Assembly (NCBI GenBank): GCA_949825045.1
Contig: OX463810.1
Coordinates: forward strand, 37,210,201-37,274,200
Length of the DNA stretch: 64,000 nucleotides
Reading direction: 5' to 3'
Source of the DNA: Argyresthia goedartella
Lineage: Eukaryota > Arthropoda > Insecta > Lepidoptera > Argyresthiidae
Position 1 is the first letter of the stretch. Every line of letters begins with the position of its first letter. The notes under the pieces are model-generated. The model did not search any database and was not told the origin of the DNA. It saw only the letters and a program-made list of their open reading frames with translations. Positions 1 to 12,178 of the stretch are shown one piece after another. The position numbers were made by a program, and so were the translations under genes.

Positions 1-566
1 GATATCACCAGTTTGAATCAACAACTCGAAGCAGTAAAGCAACAATTACTCGTTTCAAATAATGAATGAAATATGGGAAATTCTCCGAACATTAAAAGGA
101 AGAAAAATCTTGAAACTGAAAAGGTACCACATAAGATATAATCTATTAGTAGCAACGATGAAAATGGTATTCTTTCAGGTCTTGATGTATCAAGACCTGA
201 AAGAAATGATTAATGATGTCTAATTAATGATGATTAACGAATGAAAATCAAAGCACAGAAAGCGTCAATCTGACCGACACCTCAACAAATAATACTGATC
301 AGAGACCAAAATATAGCCGGATTAATAAGCAAATCAGACTAACTTAACACCTTAACTTTACACCTAAGGAAGGCATTTTGATGCGAACGAATCAACAATT
401 GATGTCATTTGCATCACGGAACATAACATGCAATCTGGAAGAGAAGACCTGTTTGTTCTACCGGACTATCAGTTATCATCTCACTACTATAGAGATAACA
501 ATAATAAGGCTGGTTCTTGTTTATTAGTCAGAAAAGGCATTGAGTATAGGAATCTCCCTGGTATTT

Positions 567-812
567 GACGACCCGAATGGCCGAGTCGGCAGTGACGCTG
601 CCTACGAAACCAGGGGTCCCGGGTTCGAGTCCCGGTGGGGGCAAATATTTGTTTGATGAGAACGAATGTTTGTACCCTAGTCATGGTTGTTTATCTATCT
701 AAGTATAATATTTATCTATATAAGTATGTGTATCGTTGTCTAGTACCCATGATACAGGGAATCCTAGTTTGGGGCTACATCGATGTGTGTAAAATGATGT
801 CCAAGGTATTAT
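567..812 (+). mobile_element. tRNA-derived SINE, copy 1
   Basis: A repeat of about 245 bp with a tRNA-like head (567-644) followed by an unrelated body that runs to the motif gtccaaggtatt. The same unit occurs in reverse at 36166-36411, and the body alone at 62055-62240. That repetition, the tRNA head and the insertion into the endonuclease frame of a LINE identify it as a SINE. Such elements are transcribed by RNA polymerase III and copied by a partner LINE; the partner cannot be named from the window. Confidence 0.75.
578..632 (+). promoter_or_regulatory. internal RNA polymerase III promoter (A and B boxes) of the SINE
   Basis: An A box (tggccgagtcgg, 578-589) and a B box (ggttcgagtcc, 622-632) lie at tRNA-like spacing. 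The anticodon arm does not fold cleanly, so this is a SINE head and not a functional tRNA gene. The same boxes are present in copy 2. Confidence 0.7.
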
Positions 813-1356
813 TATATTATATTTCCAAAATATCTGTTAAAGCATATTGGAATGTTGTGCGGTAGAGCTTACCAACTTCCATGTTATTGTGTCATGCGTG
901 TATAGAATCCCTAAAAATAAACAAAAGGCTTCACATCTTGAATTTTTTTACGGCAAAATGATAACTTTACTCAATGAATTGTGTAAAAAAAATAGGTAAT
1001 TATCTGTGGAGACTTTAACATAAATAGATTGGAGAATAACTGTCAAACGAGGGATTTCAAAGATTTCTTGCTGGGCTACAATCTTGCGTAAGCATTATCT
1101 GAACCCACTAGAGCTGAGAGTGGCACCTGCCTGGACAATTTCGCCCATAATTTAAAACGAGGATGCAAGGACGAGATGCTTGACTATGGCCTTTCTGATC
1201 ATACTGCGCAATTGCTTAAGTGTCATGTTAAGAAAACATGCTTAATTGATTTTTCAAAACTAAAAAAAGGATTTTTAGCAAGGAAAATTCAGAAAATATT
1301 TGAAATTATATAAAATGTTTATCATTTTCCGAATCGTTCCAATCATACATACATAC

Positions 1357-1412
1357 AAAACTATCATAGCATTTGTTTGGATTACAATCCAAACAAATGC
1401 TATGATAGTTTT
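1357..1412. repeat. perfect 27-bp inverted repeat with a 2-nt spacer
   Basis: Arms 1357-1383 and 1386-1412 are exact reverse complements separated by two bases. It lies between the decayed LINE endonuclease and mariner copy 1. No coding sequence or transposon end explains it; a fold-back repair product at a rearrangement junction is one possibility. Confidence 0.85.
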
Positions 1413-1435
1413 TTGGAATCCTTTCTTCTAATATA

Positions 1436-1721
1436 CATAGTCAGGTCATAAGTTCTGTCATATGTGCAATATGAAATAATTTAGACATGTTTATTATTTA
1501 TGTAAACATTTATATAGCAAAATGAACTTAATAAAACGTAGATTCTTATGGTAATAAAGTTTATTCAAAATGACCCCCGCGATTTTGAATACAGGCCTTT
1601 ATTCTGCGCGGCCAGTCGTCTATCGCAGCACGAACGAGGTCCATGTCAATATCGGCGGCTGCCTTAATCAAGGATGCCTTGAGTGACTCCAAATCAGGAT
1701 GAGGCTTTGAGCAGGCCTTTT
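1436..1721 (-). mobile_element. mariner (DD37D type) copy 1, 3' end only
   Basis: Starts at a TA dinucleotide (1434-1435) with the terminal sequence catagtcaggtcataagttc, the same inverted end seen at 27078 and 29058. It then encodes, on the minus strand, the C-terminus of the transposase. It matches the right end of the copy at 27078-29058 but is cut at 1721, where a LINE tail begins. Unlike that copy it has an uninterrupted TTAA at 1664-1667, so it serves as the empty-site reference for the 666-bp insertion at 28159-28824. Confidence 0.85.
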
Positions 1722-2253
1722 ACCAAATACCAAATACCAAATGTCTTTATTAATGTAGATATTTACATATACTTAGCAATCGTCATTTTTTGCCACTTCT
1801 CTACATTGGACCACTGTGGGAGAAGAAGGGCGTAGAAACTCCCACAGATTGATTTTTAGATCTCTTTTTAAAAATTGCTTATGCTTAACTAATACAAAAT
1901 ATAATATTTAGTCATTATCATAATTAATGAGCAGGAATAAATAATTACAAAATTATTAACAGCAAGGTCTGTGTTGAGCCAGATTAACCCCATACAGACC
2001 CATCATTTAAGTAATCTTGAACATTGTAATATCCCTTTTTCGACAAAGCCGCTTTAACATGGATTTTAAATTGCTCAAATGGCAATGTCAAGATCTCCAG
2101 AGGTATCTTGTTGTAGTAGAGAATGCATTGACCCTTGAAAGAATTGCTAACCTTCGCGAGTCTAAACCGGGGCGCAAGTAGTCTGTGATTATTTCTTAGG
2201 TTAACATTACAGCTATCGCTAAGTTTGGGAAATTTTGTAAGGTTCTTGCGTAC
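1722..2253 (-). mobile_element. CR1-like LINE 3' end, truncated
   Basis: Almost identical to 50360-50884. The low-coordinate edge carries an accaaat-type tail repeat (about 1721-1742), which is the 3' end on the minus strand. Bases 2000-2250 encode the C-terminus of the reverse transcriptase protein (SFKGQCILYYNKIP and KATLSKKGY motifs). It is inserted in mariner copy 1. At 2253 it is interrupted by the end of the gypsy element: the sequence that follows gcgtac in the sister copy (atacattat) is missing here. Confidence 0.8.
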
Positions 2254-2455
2254 TGTTATGACGCGCTGCGTCAGAAGGTTTTTAAAAAAAATAAAAACTT
2301 TATTGACGATAATTAGTTTTTATTAGAATTAATATATCGTGAATTTAACACAAATTCCGTAATAATTAAATTTAGAAATCCTTTATGAAGGGAAAGGTCT
2401 TAACTCTCAGAGTGACCAACGTAGACTGCCTGCCATTAGCAACGAGTAAAAGAGT
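2254..2455 (-). repeat. probable 3' LTR portion of the errantivirus
   Basis: This is the non-coding stretch between the env stop and the boundary with the interrupted LINE. On the minus strand it contains an AATAAA signal (rc near 2303) about 50 bases before the outer end. The outer 15 bases form a near-palindrome (tgacgcgctgcgtca). There is no second copy in the window, so the LTR identity is inferred from position. Confidence 0.4.
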
Positions 2456-4401
2456 CTAGAATAGAATTTGATGACGGGTATAAATTAAGGTATTGTCAGC
2501 CAGAAGGGTAGCTAAGACGGGGTATAACAGCCCTCCGAAAAAGAGTAAACTTAGGGATGGAAGAGTACGTTTACGAAGAATTAGCACAAAATTAATCGAT
2601 TCTGAGACGCGGTAATGGAATGGGTCTTGATCATTATTAGAATCAGAAGTTTCTGTTTCAGGGACTGTTGTTATTCTAAATGATTTGATTGAAATTGGGT
2701 TAAAACGTTTCCCATTACAAAAATAGTAAATAATAAAAATTAAAAATAGAAGTAACACAATAACGGTAATGATTGGAAAACTAGCATGGCTGGAAACAAT
2801 GTTATAATTATCCAAAAGTGAATCTAATTTCTTAACAGTTTCTTTAGGAGTCTTCATAATTTTGAAAGTATTCGAGGTTTATATTGGAAATATTCATGGC
2901 AGGTACATGAATTTTAGCTTTTTGAAAAGTGTTAATATTACAACAACTATCATTTATCAGATTGAAATCTGAACTAATCCTACTTACATTTACTACAATG
3001 TCAGATCGGGAAAATAGTTTAATGTTTTTGCAGAAGGCAATGCACTGTGGTTGCATGTTAAGTACACTTGTACCGGATATTGTGAGTTCTCTGACAAAGG
3101 ACTCACAGTCAAGGGTTATCTTAGTTAATTCGGATTGTACAAAAATCCATTTGTTGTGGTTAATATTTTGCCAAATATCTATTTTACCATTCAAAAATTT
3201 AGTTTTGCACTGGGGTGGAAGTGTTTTGACAACTTTAGTAATTATTTCTATTTCACATATCGGATCTACAACTGTCGAGGATGAACTAGATAAGTCACAT
3301 ATGTAGGTGTGTTTTAAAGCATGTTTACAAATATTCAGGTCTTCAAAACTACAATAGTTCGATTTGTCTTTGCTGAGTGCAATGTATGGTTTTGTAGGAA
3401 TTATCATAGCATAGCTATCTGGCTTTTCTGTGTCATGTGGTATCGGGACCGGAATGGCTTTATAAAAATCAAACTTGATGTGATAAACAAGAGGTATCCT
3501 TAAAACAAATATCAACTTAGAATCTAAAATACATGACACTAATTCTGACAAATTAGTTATAACATGAATATTACTTAAATCTAAAGGAGTCGGAAACTCT
3601 CTTAACTTAGGTAAGTACTTAATACTAGTACACACAAGATCATTGTACAATTCAGTTGTAGTGATAACCGCAGAATGAAGGGTGTTTGTTTTTGAGAACA
3701 AAATAGAGTTAGTGATATCCTCCAATTGGAAGGTCAGAGTCAATAGATTGGCATTAAGGACATTAAAAATATTAGTTAACTTATTTTTAAAACTGCATAG
3801 AATGTGTTTCATCCGTAAAATTCTTCAAAGATGAAACTAGTTTATCAACAGCGTCATTCAGACGACCTTCATTTTGTGCAATAAAATTAATGGTTTCATT
3901 GACCTTTGAAATTGCTGCTGTGGACATAATGATGTTTTGCTTCAATAAAGAGGTCAATTGTTTATCGTTATTTTGTAAGTTCTGAATAGCGTCGTTATAC
4001 TTATTCGCATCATTGTCGTCCATCGTGCCAAAAACGTGTTTCAGAACAGTGCCTACTCCTGAGAACCAAGCGGATCTTTTAGATCTCGTAGGAATGAAGT
4101 GAGATATAGAGCTATAGTCTCTCACAACACCATCGTATAGAGCCTTAAGAAGTTGGATGATATTATGACATTCTACATCTTCCAAAGCGTCACTTTGTTG
4201 ACACAAATATCGAGCTGTTCCGAAAACGCCATTGATGTTGTCTATGTGAGGCTTAATGTATCTAATGTCTATAGGGATGACAACGTGCAGGTAGTCATTT
4301 ATGAGTTTCATTGTACCGACCGGATCGAAGTAAAGTCCAGGGCTTTTGTGCAGGGGTTCAATGAAATCTTCAGTAGGCATCGCTATGATTGAGAGCGGCA
4401 T
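2456..4401 (-). pseudogene. env: errantiviral envelope (env) pseudogene
   Basis: Envelope glycoprotein of the gypsy element, similar in layout to insect errantivirus/baculovirus F-type fusion proteins. The first segment (4401-3787) contains a basic RSKRS furin-like site followed by a glycine-containing hydrophobic stretch, the usual fusion-peptide position, and then a long helical region. The second segment (3812-2844) carries many cysteines. The third (2857-2456) contains one strong membrane span of about 22 residues and a short tail. The three segments are in different frames, with frameshifts near 3790-3812 and 2844-2857, so no envelope can be made. The start is uncertain because errantiviral env is normally expressed from a spliced RNA. 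Confidence 0.75.
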
Positions 4402-4423
4402 TATCAGCCTGAAAATAAGTGAT

Positions 4424-5902
4424 TTAGAGTGAGGCCAATTTCAATTCATCATAGTGATGTTTTATGTATTTACGATTGATTAGGAGGGATAAGGTATTGT
4501 TACCATGTATTTTCACTACTTTATAAGGGCCTTTCCAAATCGGTGATAAGGCTTTTCTGAGACGTAGGTGGTTCTTTAGATAGACCAAGTCACCTACTTT
4601 ATATTGAATAGGACGAGTTCGGTTGTCATAATATGATTTGGAGTTTTCTTTAGACTTGAGCATATTTTCTATAGCTCTTTGTCTAGAATGTTGTAATTTG
4701 TGTTGTAGCATTTTCACATATTAGGGGTACGACGCATCAGGTGGAGTACTGTATATGGAATCTGGAAGATGTGGTTTGTGAGCGAATAACAATTCGTAAG
4801 GAGTGTAATTCGTAGAGCAGTGTATGCTGGTGTTGTATGACAGCATTGCAGTGTAAACATAACGAGGCCAGTTATCTTGATGTTCGTTAATGAAAGATTT
4901 GAGATATTCTTTCAAGGCGGAATGGCTTCGTTCAAGTGCACCTTGGGTCTGAGGGTGGTAGGGAGAGGACCATAGTTGTTTTATTTTCAGGAAATCACAT
5001 GTTTTCCTGAACAAGTCAGCTGTGAAATTAGTGCCATGATCTGTCAGAATGGTCTTGGGTATTCCAAATAAGGAGACGAAGTGGATGAGACAATCGCTTG
5101 ATTCTTCAGCAGTTGTGCTGCGGATTGGGTAAGCAACAGAAAATTTCGTGAGATCGTCTTGAATGGTAAGGATGAATCTGAGTTTAGCAGTGCCAGACTC
5201 CGGTAATGGTCCGACAATGTCCAATGCTACACGTTGAAAGGGAGATGTCGATGTAGATGTGATTTGCATAGGAGCTCTATTGGTTTTCCTAAGGGCTTTG
5301 TTTTGTTGGCAAGATGTACATTGCCTCATATAGTTCGCAACGTCACTGCGCATGCCTTTCCAAAAATATTTTTCTTGGATTCTTTTCAGCATTCTGACAG
5401 CACCTAAGTGTCCGACAACAGGTAAATCGTGATTCTCTTGGAGAATTTTGTTAATTTCGCTCAAAGATGGGTACACGATAGTATTGTGGTAGATATTGAC
5501 AACAATATTGGTATTATGGAATAGGTAGTTTAGTATGTTGTATATCTTGATAAAGGAGTGTTTGTCGAATGGGTTTCTAAAATCGGATATACCAATTTCA
5601 GTTGTTTCGGTGGATTGGATTAGTAGTTCATTCCTAACTGCTTTGAGAGTGTTAAAGATTTCAGGATATGAACATTCGTCAAAGTGATGGACCTTAGTAA
5701 ATAGAAGATAGTATGTCTTGTTATTTGTTTCGATTTTGTGAAATGAATACAGTTGTTGCTCACCTTGGATCAGTTGATCAGAGTCGTCCAAATTACCAAT
5801 GATTTCCTGTATATATGGATTGGACTCCTCGAGATCAATGGACGTTGGGACAAGAATTGTTTTACAGGCGCTTCTTGTCAGTTTAGCGTTATGCTCTCTC
5901 AA
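4424..5902 (-). pseudogene. gypsy integrase (pol C-terminal part)
   Basis: Integrase of the gypsy element. The N-terminal zinc domain is seen in HLGAV...CTSCQQNK, and the catalytic core has the D,D,E set: ALDIVGPLPE, LTDHGTNF and QGALERSHS. The C-terminal part (4717-4424) has the VGDLVYLKN and IWKGPYKVVKI motifs typical of Ty3/Gypsy integrases. An in-frame TAA at 4721-4723 separates core from C-terminus, and a frameshift near 5890-5902 separates this segment from RNase H upstream. All catalytic residues remain visible. Confidence 0.85.
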
Positions 5903-7809
5903 GTTTGTACATATTGAAGTTTTTGTTTTTATCGGTTATTGACTTGAGGAATTGAGGATATTCCTCTTGGTGTAAACCATCTAATGTGGATAATGGATCT
6001 AAAGTTGGTAATGGATCAGTTGGGGAAGAACCTGGGTTATTCTCTATTTGAGGTGACGGCACATTAAGAGCATCGAAATCTGGGCTAAGGTTGTCATTGT
6101 ACGGGCTTAATTCTAGGGAACTAAGATCAACCAGGCCATCATCTGGATCTGAAGTATTGACTGGGTGGACTGGAAACCGGGATAATGCATCTGCTACGGA
6201 GTTGAGTTTTCCTTTACGATAGACAATTTCATATTCAAACTCTTCGAGAATTAGACGCCATCGTTGCATTTTGCTGCTTGGGTCTTTGTGATTGAAAAGC
6301 CATTTAAGTGGTCTATGATCTGTTACTATCAGGAATTTACGCCCATATATGTATGGTCTGAAGGTTTTGCATGCGAAAATTATTGCCAATAATTCTTTTT
6401 CCGTGGTGCTATAGTTAATTTCGTTTTTATTCAGTGTTTTAGAGGCATAGGCAATCGGATTATCTTTTCCAACGGTGCCTTGGGAAAGAACGGCGCCAAT
6501 AGCGTAATTCGATGCATCGGTTGACAGTATGAAAGGCTGAGTGAAGTCGGGAAATTTCAGTATTGGGGCACAAACTAGTTTTTGTTTTAATGAGTCGAAT
6601 GCGATTTGTTGTTGGTTTTCCCATTTGAATGGAATATCCTTTTTCAGGAGAGAAGTGAGAGATTTAGCGATTTTTGAGAAATCTGCGATGAAGCGACGGT
6701 AATAGGAAACAAGTCCAAGGAAATATTTAATGTCTTTGGGACATTAGGGTGTGGGAAACTCCGTAACGGCTTTAATCTTTTCTGGGTTTGGTTTTACTCC
6801 CTCTTCTGTTATAAGATGTCCAAGATATGCGACTTCACGTCTTAGAAACTCACTCTTGTCTGGTTGGAGTTTCAGGTTGAAATCACGAAGTCTTTGAAAG
6901 ATTTCGGAAATGTTGTTGATGTAGGATTGCTGGTCATAGGAATAGATGACAATATCATCTAGATATACAAAACATTTAATGCCTTGAAGGCCTGAGAGGG
7001 CAGAGTTCATCAGTCTTTGAAAAGTCGAGGGGGCATTTTTTAAGCCGAAGGGCATGCGGTTGAACTCAAAATGACCCTGGGGAATTGAAAAGGCTGTCTT
7101 TTGAGAATCTTCAGCTGACATTGGGATCTGATGGAAGCCTGACGCTAGGTCTAGAGTGCTGAAATACTTACATTTTCCAAGTTGGTCCAGGATTTCGGAG
7201 ATGTTTGGAATCGGGTAAGAGTCACCGATTGTGATATCGTTTAACTTTCTGTAGTCAATGACTACTCGCCATTTACGTTGTCCAGAGGCGTCCAGTTTCT
7301 TTGGGACTACCCAGATAGGGGCGGACCAAGGGGATGTTGAAGGTTTAATAATGTCTTCGTTCAACATTTTGTTAATTTGGGTTTCTACTTCTTTCTTATG
7401 ACATTCCGGAAATCTATATATATATCCGAAATATATAAGGTTTTTGTGTGGATGGGAATATTAGTAGACGTTTTGATTTCATGACTGATTGCATTAGTGT
7501 GTGTCAGTTTGTCTCCAGGGAGATGAAAAATGTCGGAAAAATCTGAACAGATTTCGCGGAGGGCTTCATCTTCTTCGCTATTAAGATGCGAAGTACGTAG
7601 TTGATCAAGTACTTCTTGTGTTCGGTTTACTGAACTAGGGTATTTATGGTTTTGATTATCTGTAGTATTTACCGAATCGTGTTTCTTAGTCGTGGATTTG
7701 GGTGAATGTCTATAGACATTATATAAATGTACAGGGATAATATGCAACACGAGGTTGGAATTCACCGTAACAGGATCCTTTGAAGTATTTATAACTGTGA
7801 TATTTACTC
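5889..7809 (-). pseudogene. gypsy reverse transcriptase and RNase H
   Basis: Pol core of the errantivirus. Order on the minus strand: pre-RT linker (7809-7420); RT with VVIDYRKLN, STLDLASGFHQI, FNRMPFGLKNAPSTFQR and the catalytic CFVYLDDIVIYS (around 6960); connection; RNase H with LSTDASNYAIGAVL and the FACKTFRPYIYGRKFLIVTDH segment ending near 6180. The YLDD active site is intact. Lesions: a TA-rich slippage frameshift near 7400-7430 just before the RT, and an in-frame TAA at 6744-6746 at the end of the palm/thumb. The part upstream of 7809 is separated from protease by the LINE at 7815-11225. Confidence 0.85.
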
Positions 7810-8062
7810 TTGAAATCAAAATCAAAATCAAAATCAAAATCAAAAATCATTTATTTCCATAGGATGTTGTTACATCACTTAGATCCGACATTACATTTTT
7901 TTGGGTGAGTTCACTAACCCAATGGCGGAATCTGTGGAGAAGAGCTCACCGAAGAAACTCCACAGTCGTCGCATCTTTTGCGTTTCCTTTTTTAAATAAA
8001 ATATTGTCAAATTACAAAATGAATGCTAATTATATATCGAAACAGCCTGTTACTCAAACAAT

Positions 8063-10402
8063 CTATTCCCATGGACATCTGTCCTCTAAGTAATCAGATA
8101 TCCTGTAGTAACCTTTTTTATACAATTTCTGTTTTATTATTATTTTAAACTTGTCTAAAGGTAAGTTTTTAATATCAGTAGGGACCTTATTGTAATAGCG
8201 TATACAATTGCCTTTAAAAGAATTACTAATTTTATGTAGTCGGCTTACATAAGCAACCAACTTGTCTTTATTTCTAGTATTAAAATTGTGTATATCACTG
8301 TACTTCTGAAAATTAGTTATATTTCTTTTTACATACACAAGATTGTCATAGATATATTGAGACACAAATGTCAGAATATTGATTTCTTTAAACTTTTCCC
8401 TCAGTGACACTCTAGGCCCTAATCTATAAATTGCACGAACAGCCCGTTTCTGCAGAATAAATATACTATTAGCATTCGCAGCGTGACCCCACAATAAAAT
8501 ACCATAGGTCATAAGACTATGAAAGTAACTAAAGTAGACTAGTCTAGCGGTGTCTACGTCGGTAAGAGCTCTAATTTTTTTAACTGCGAACGCTGCCGAA
8601 CTCAGTCTGTTCGACAATTTATTTATATGAGGATCCCATTGTAGTTTGGCGTCTAAAGTAATGCCCAAAAAGACAGTCGACTGCACAAGGTCCAATCTCT
8701 GTCCTTTTATAAATATGTCTGTAGTTACCGGGTTCACATTGGGTAACACGAATTTAATACATTTAGTTTTCTTTTCATTAAGTAATAAATTGTTAACAGT
8801 AAACCAGTTCACTATACTAGATATAGCATTGTTTACCTCGTCATAATTTGATTGCTGTCTTTTAACTTTAAATATCAAAGAAGTATCATTGGCAAACAAT
8901 ACTAACCCATGTTTTGCTTTAACAAGGTAAGGTAAATCATTAATATATACTAAAAACAAGAAAGGACCAAGAATTGAACCTTGCGGTACGCCCATACTTA
9001 TTGAAGACCCAGGTGATCTTTTCCCATTAACATCGACCATCTGAACCCTATCTGTTAGATATGACTCCAGAAGGCCAAGTGCCTGATCTTTTACACCATA
9101 ATGGCGTAACTTCCTGACAAGAGTGTCATGATGGACGCAATCAAAAGCCTTGGATAGATCGCAGAAGACACCTATTGCATCCATTGCGTCTTCCCAGGCA
9201 TCAAAAATATTGTCGATTAGTTCAACACCAGCATCGGCTGTTGAACGACCCTTTGTGAAACCAAACTGAGCAATATGAATTAAATTATTGAGATAAAAAT
9301 GACTTTGCAATTGATTAAGTATGAGTTTTTCAAATATTTTGCTAAGCGTTGGTAGTATCGATATGGGTCTAAAATTGGTGGGGTCTGATGTACTACCAGC
9401 TTTGAATAAAGGTATAACTTTACTTAGTTTCATCAAGTCAGGAAACACACCACTATCTATACATTGATTAAATATACAACAAAGGTGAGGTGCAATACAA
9501 TCTACAATGGAACTAATAATTTTTACTGATAGACCATGGGCGTCAGCTGTCTTTTTCATTTCCAGGGATTTAAACGCTTTTACAATGTCTTCATTATTTA
9601 CGTGCCTAAATTTAAAATCTGTTTTACATTCCTCAAAGTTTTGTTTAAGTATAGATTCAGCAGCAGCGGGAGATGAATTTAAAGACTTGGTTGTTGAAAC
9701 TGGAATGTCCGTAAAGAAATTTTCGAAAGCTTTTGCTACTTCTAGGTCTGTACTTAGCAATTGATTATCTATCTTAAGCTTGAAGTTATTATGTGTAGCT
9801 TTGGCCTTTCCAGTCTCTCTGTTTATAATTTGCCAAGTCGTTTTCATTACATTGCTACTAGATTCAATTTTGTTTTTAATGAAATTAGATTTAGCTACGG
9901 CACAAACGCGTTTAAACATTTTTGAATAACTACGAACATAATCTAGAAAGGCCGTATTTTTGTTATATGATTTCTCTTCATAGAGTTCATATAATCTTCG
10001 TCTGCTCCTATAAATTCCAACTGTCGCCCAATCACTAAACAAAGCTTTGTTATTAACTTTTATAGTTTTTGATTTAAATACCGTATCATATTCATTTTTG
10101 ACAAGGTTAAATACTGAGTTGTACAACAAATTTGGATCGTCACTGTATGGTATTTCCCATAGTTTATCTAAAATATTATTCCTGTAGTGTTCAAGCCGAG
10201 TGTCACTAACGGGCACACATGTAATATCCTCTTTTTGGTCCTTTTTTATTTTAATATTGAATATACCTATCTGACCAGAGTGATCAGAGGTTAATTTATT
10301 GATGACCGATTTGAAAATGGGCGTAATGTTAGTAAATATATTGTCAATGCAGGTAGCAGATGTTGCAGTAATTCTAGTAGGCTCCAAAAACAGATAGTTC
10401 AT
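8063..10402 (-). pseudogene. LINE reverse transcriptase with altered active site
   Basis: A 779-residue open frame. N-terminal: end of the endonuclease (PTRITATSATCIDNIFTN, then SDHSG). Middle: RT with FRPISILPTLSKIFEK, the QFGFTKGRST segment, FCDLSKAFDCV and MGVPQGSILGPFLFLVYIND. The catalytic box reads FAND instead of FADD: the second catalytic aspartate is an asparagine codon at 8888-8890, which is expected to abolish polymerase activity. C-terminal: maturase-like and basic tail regions (SFKGNCIRYYNKVP). The endonuclease part upstream is in another frame because of a one-base slip in a T run near 10485. Confidence 0.85.
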
Positions 10403-10960
10403 GTTGTGACATAAAAATAAAGATTTTAATCTAGTACAAATATTATTATCCTCTAACAGATTAACATTAAAATCACCACAAATTATAAAAATTTGTTTTT
10501 ATCGCTGATTTTAAACAACACTTCATCCATTTTCTTTTCGAATAAATCAAAGGATGAATCTGGTGGTCTGTATACGCTCATTACAATAAGTTGTTCAAGT
10601 TCAATACAGGCTATTTCCATGGTACGCTCAACAGACAGGCTCACTATGTCAACTCGTTCCTTATATTTAAAACTATTATTTACAAGTATTAAGGAGCCAC
10701 CGCGATCAGCTGTTTTTCTGTTGAACGAACTAGCAACGTGGTGGTTATTAAAGTTGAACATGAACTGATAACTCTTTAAAAAGTGCTCTGTTATACATAA
10801 AATATCAATATTATTACAGTTCATGAATAACTCAATTTCCAGTTCTTTACTTAACATGCCCTGTATATTTTGATGAACCACGTTTAAAATATTCTTACTT
10901 TTACATTTTTCATTACTAGTAACTTGATTTAATGGGCAAGATGAAGGTATATTTATACAA
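10403..10960 (-). pseudogene. LINE AP-endonuclease
   Basis: 5' half of the LINE protein. The conserved start VVHQNIQGMLSKELE leads to DILCITEH, then RGGSLILVNN, the VERTMEIACIEL strand and VMSVYRPPDSS, ending at 10483. The next block (CGDFNVNLLED, SLFLCHNMNYLF) is in the frame of the reverse transcriptase, so a single-base frameshift near 10485 splits the domain. Similar endonuclease pieces lie at 1-1320 and 36412-36692. Confidence 0.8.
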
Positions 10961-11230
10961 ATATTAATATTACTGCCAGAGTTACTCTCTGTTGTCCTAT
11001 GGGTTAATTTAAAGAGCTTGGAACAGAATCCAAGGAGTACATGTCATTATTATTACAATGCTCAATAGAAGCAGGCGTTTCATTAGTCAAAAACTTGACT
11101 GAGTTCAAAATAAAATAAGATAGTGACTGTGCTATCTGTTTTGTATAAAACCTAGATAGGTAATACCTATCCTTAGTCAAATAAAAATATTTTCCAATAC
11201 AAATATTGGTGTCTATGAAATGACACTTGA

Positions 11231-11800
11231 GTTTTCTTTAACTTTGACCAAACAGTTTGCAATGAGTAAGTGTTCGGAAGGGTGTTGGTCAAGTATCAGA
11301 CCATCTTTTAGCGCAGGGTCAGAAACGGGACATTCAATCACAGTTTCAGTGCGAGGGGGTATTGTATAAATGGGTTCGTTAAATTTCATTTTCAAGACGA
11401 TGGTTTTGAAATTGAGGGTATTGCTAATATAGTCAATATTACACTCGTGGTATTCGAAGAGGTCGTTCCCCATAATACCGTCGTAGGGTAAGAATACATC
11501 GTCTACAACGTGAAATGTGTGTGAAATGACAGAGTTAATGTCAGGGAACATTTCTAATTGAAAATGACCTAATGTTGTCGATGATTCGACATTATTTGGA
11601 TCGCCTTTGGATTTGATGACTTCCTTCGTTAAGTCTGGCATTAATTCTATAGAACCTTTCTTGATAAGACTAAAGGATGCACCAGTGTCAATCAGTAACA
11701 ACAGTCTTCGTTTGGACAGTTTTGTCTGCAACGAGACATGAGGTAAGTATCTCTTCGAAGTGTTAGAAGAAACCTCAAAGACGTTTAAATCAGTTGTCTT
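11231..11800 (-). pseudogene. gypsy aspartic protease
   Basis: Retroviral-type protease of the errantivirus. The active-site strand LLLLIDTGASFSLIKK is at about 11690, followed by a flap region (IMGNDLFEY). The catalytic DTG is intact. The frame ends where the LINE inserted at 11225, and the downstream part continues at 7809. Upstream it joins the 12-bp repeat tract. It acts as a dimer to process Gag-Pol. Confidence 0.8.
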
Positions 11801-11839
11801 GATGTGTAATGCAGAGTTTGACTTAGTTTTGAACTTAGT

Positions 11840-12178
11840 GTTGGACTAAGTGTGGGACTCAGTGTGTGACACAGTGTTGGACTCAGTGTTGAACGCAGTG
11901 TTGGACTCAGTGAGGGACTTAGTATGTGACGCAGTGTCGGACTCAGTGTTGGACGCAGTGTTGGACTCAGTGTTGGACGCAGTGTTGGACTCAGTGTTGG
12001 ACGCAGTGTTGGACTCAGTGAGGGACTTAGTATGTGACGCAGTGTTGGACTCAATATGGGACTCAGTGTGTGACGCAGTGTGTGACGCAGTGTTGGACTC
12101 AGTGTTAGACGCAGTGTTCGACTCAGTGACGGACTTAGTATGTGACGCGGTGTTGGACTCAGTGTGTGACGCAGTGTT
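11840..12178 (-). repeat. 12/24-bp coding minisatellite in the gag-pol linker
   Basis: About 28 imperfect copies of a 12-bp unit (gtgttggactca / gtgttggacgca and variants). The unit is a multiple of three and lacks stops, so several frames on both strands stay open. In the likely pol frame it encodes four-residue repeats of the type N/H-T-E/A/K-S. It sits between the gag zinc knuckle and the protease. The tract is probably a slippage expansion. Confidence 0.85.

Larger units (their letters stand above)
1..1320 (+). mobile_element. LINE 5' fragment with AP-endonuclease domain, split by a SINE
   Basis: Remnant of a non-LTR retrotransposon. Bases 1-100 read as a short coiled-coil-like peptide that soon hits stops. 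Bases 390-560 encode the start of an AP-type endonuclease, with an IDVICITEH motif and the following LLVRKG segment. The domain resumes after the SINE at about 865, with a CGDFNINRL motif near 1010, then a PTRAESGTCLDNF region and LSDHTAQL near 1190. These are the usual endonuclease landmarks in the usual order. The reading is broken by stops and frameshifts, and no reverse transcriptase follows, so only the 5' half is present. The same endonuclease type occurs at 36412-36692 and in the LINE at 7815-11225. Function in life: nicking target DNA to prime reverse transcription; here it is dead. Confidence 0.7.
7815..11225 (-). mobile_element. CR1/Jockey-like LINE, near full length
   Basis: A 3.4-kb non-LTR retrotransposon inserted in gypsy pol. 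It is flanked by a short duplicated cttga (7810-7814 and 11226-11230), and the gypsy frame continues from one side to the other. The 3' end on the minus strand is a simple (ttttga)n tail at 7815-7848. An endonuclease frame (about 10960-10483) and a reverse transcriptase frame (10402-8063) follow one another. The 5' end (10961-11225) is non-coding. It is younger than the gypsy element it interrupts. Confidence 0.85.

Noticed and set aside
567..644. tRNA gene
   Set aside because: A and B boxes are present, but the anticodon arm does not pair and the unit recurs with a common non-tRNA body; it is a SINE head.
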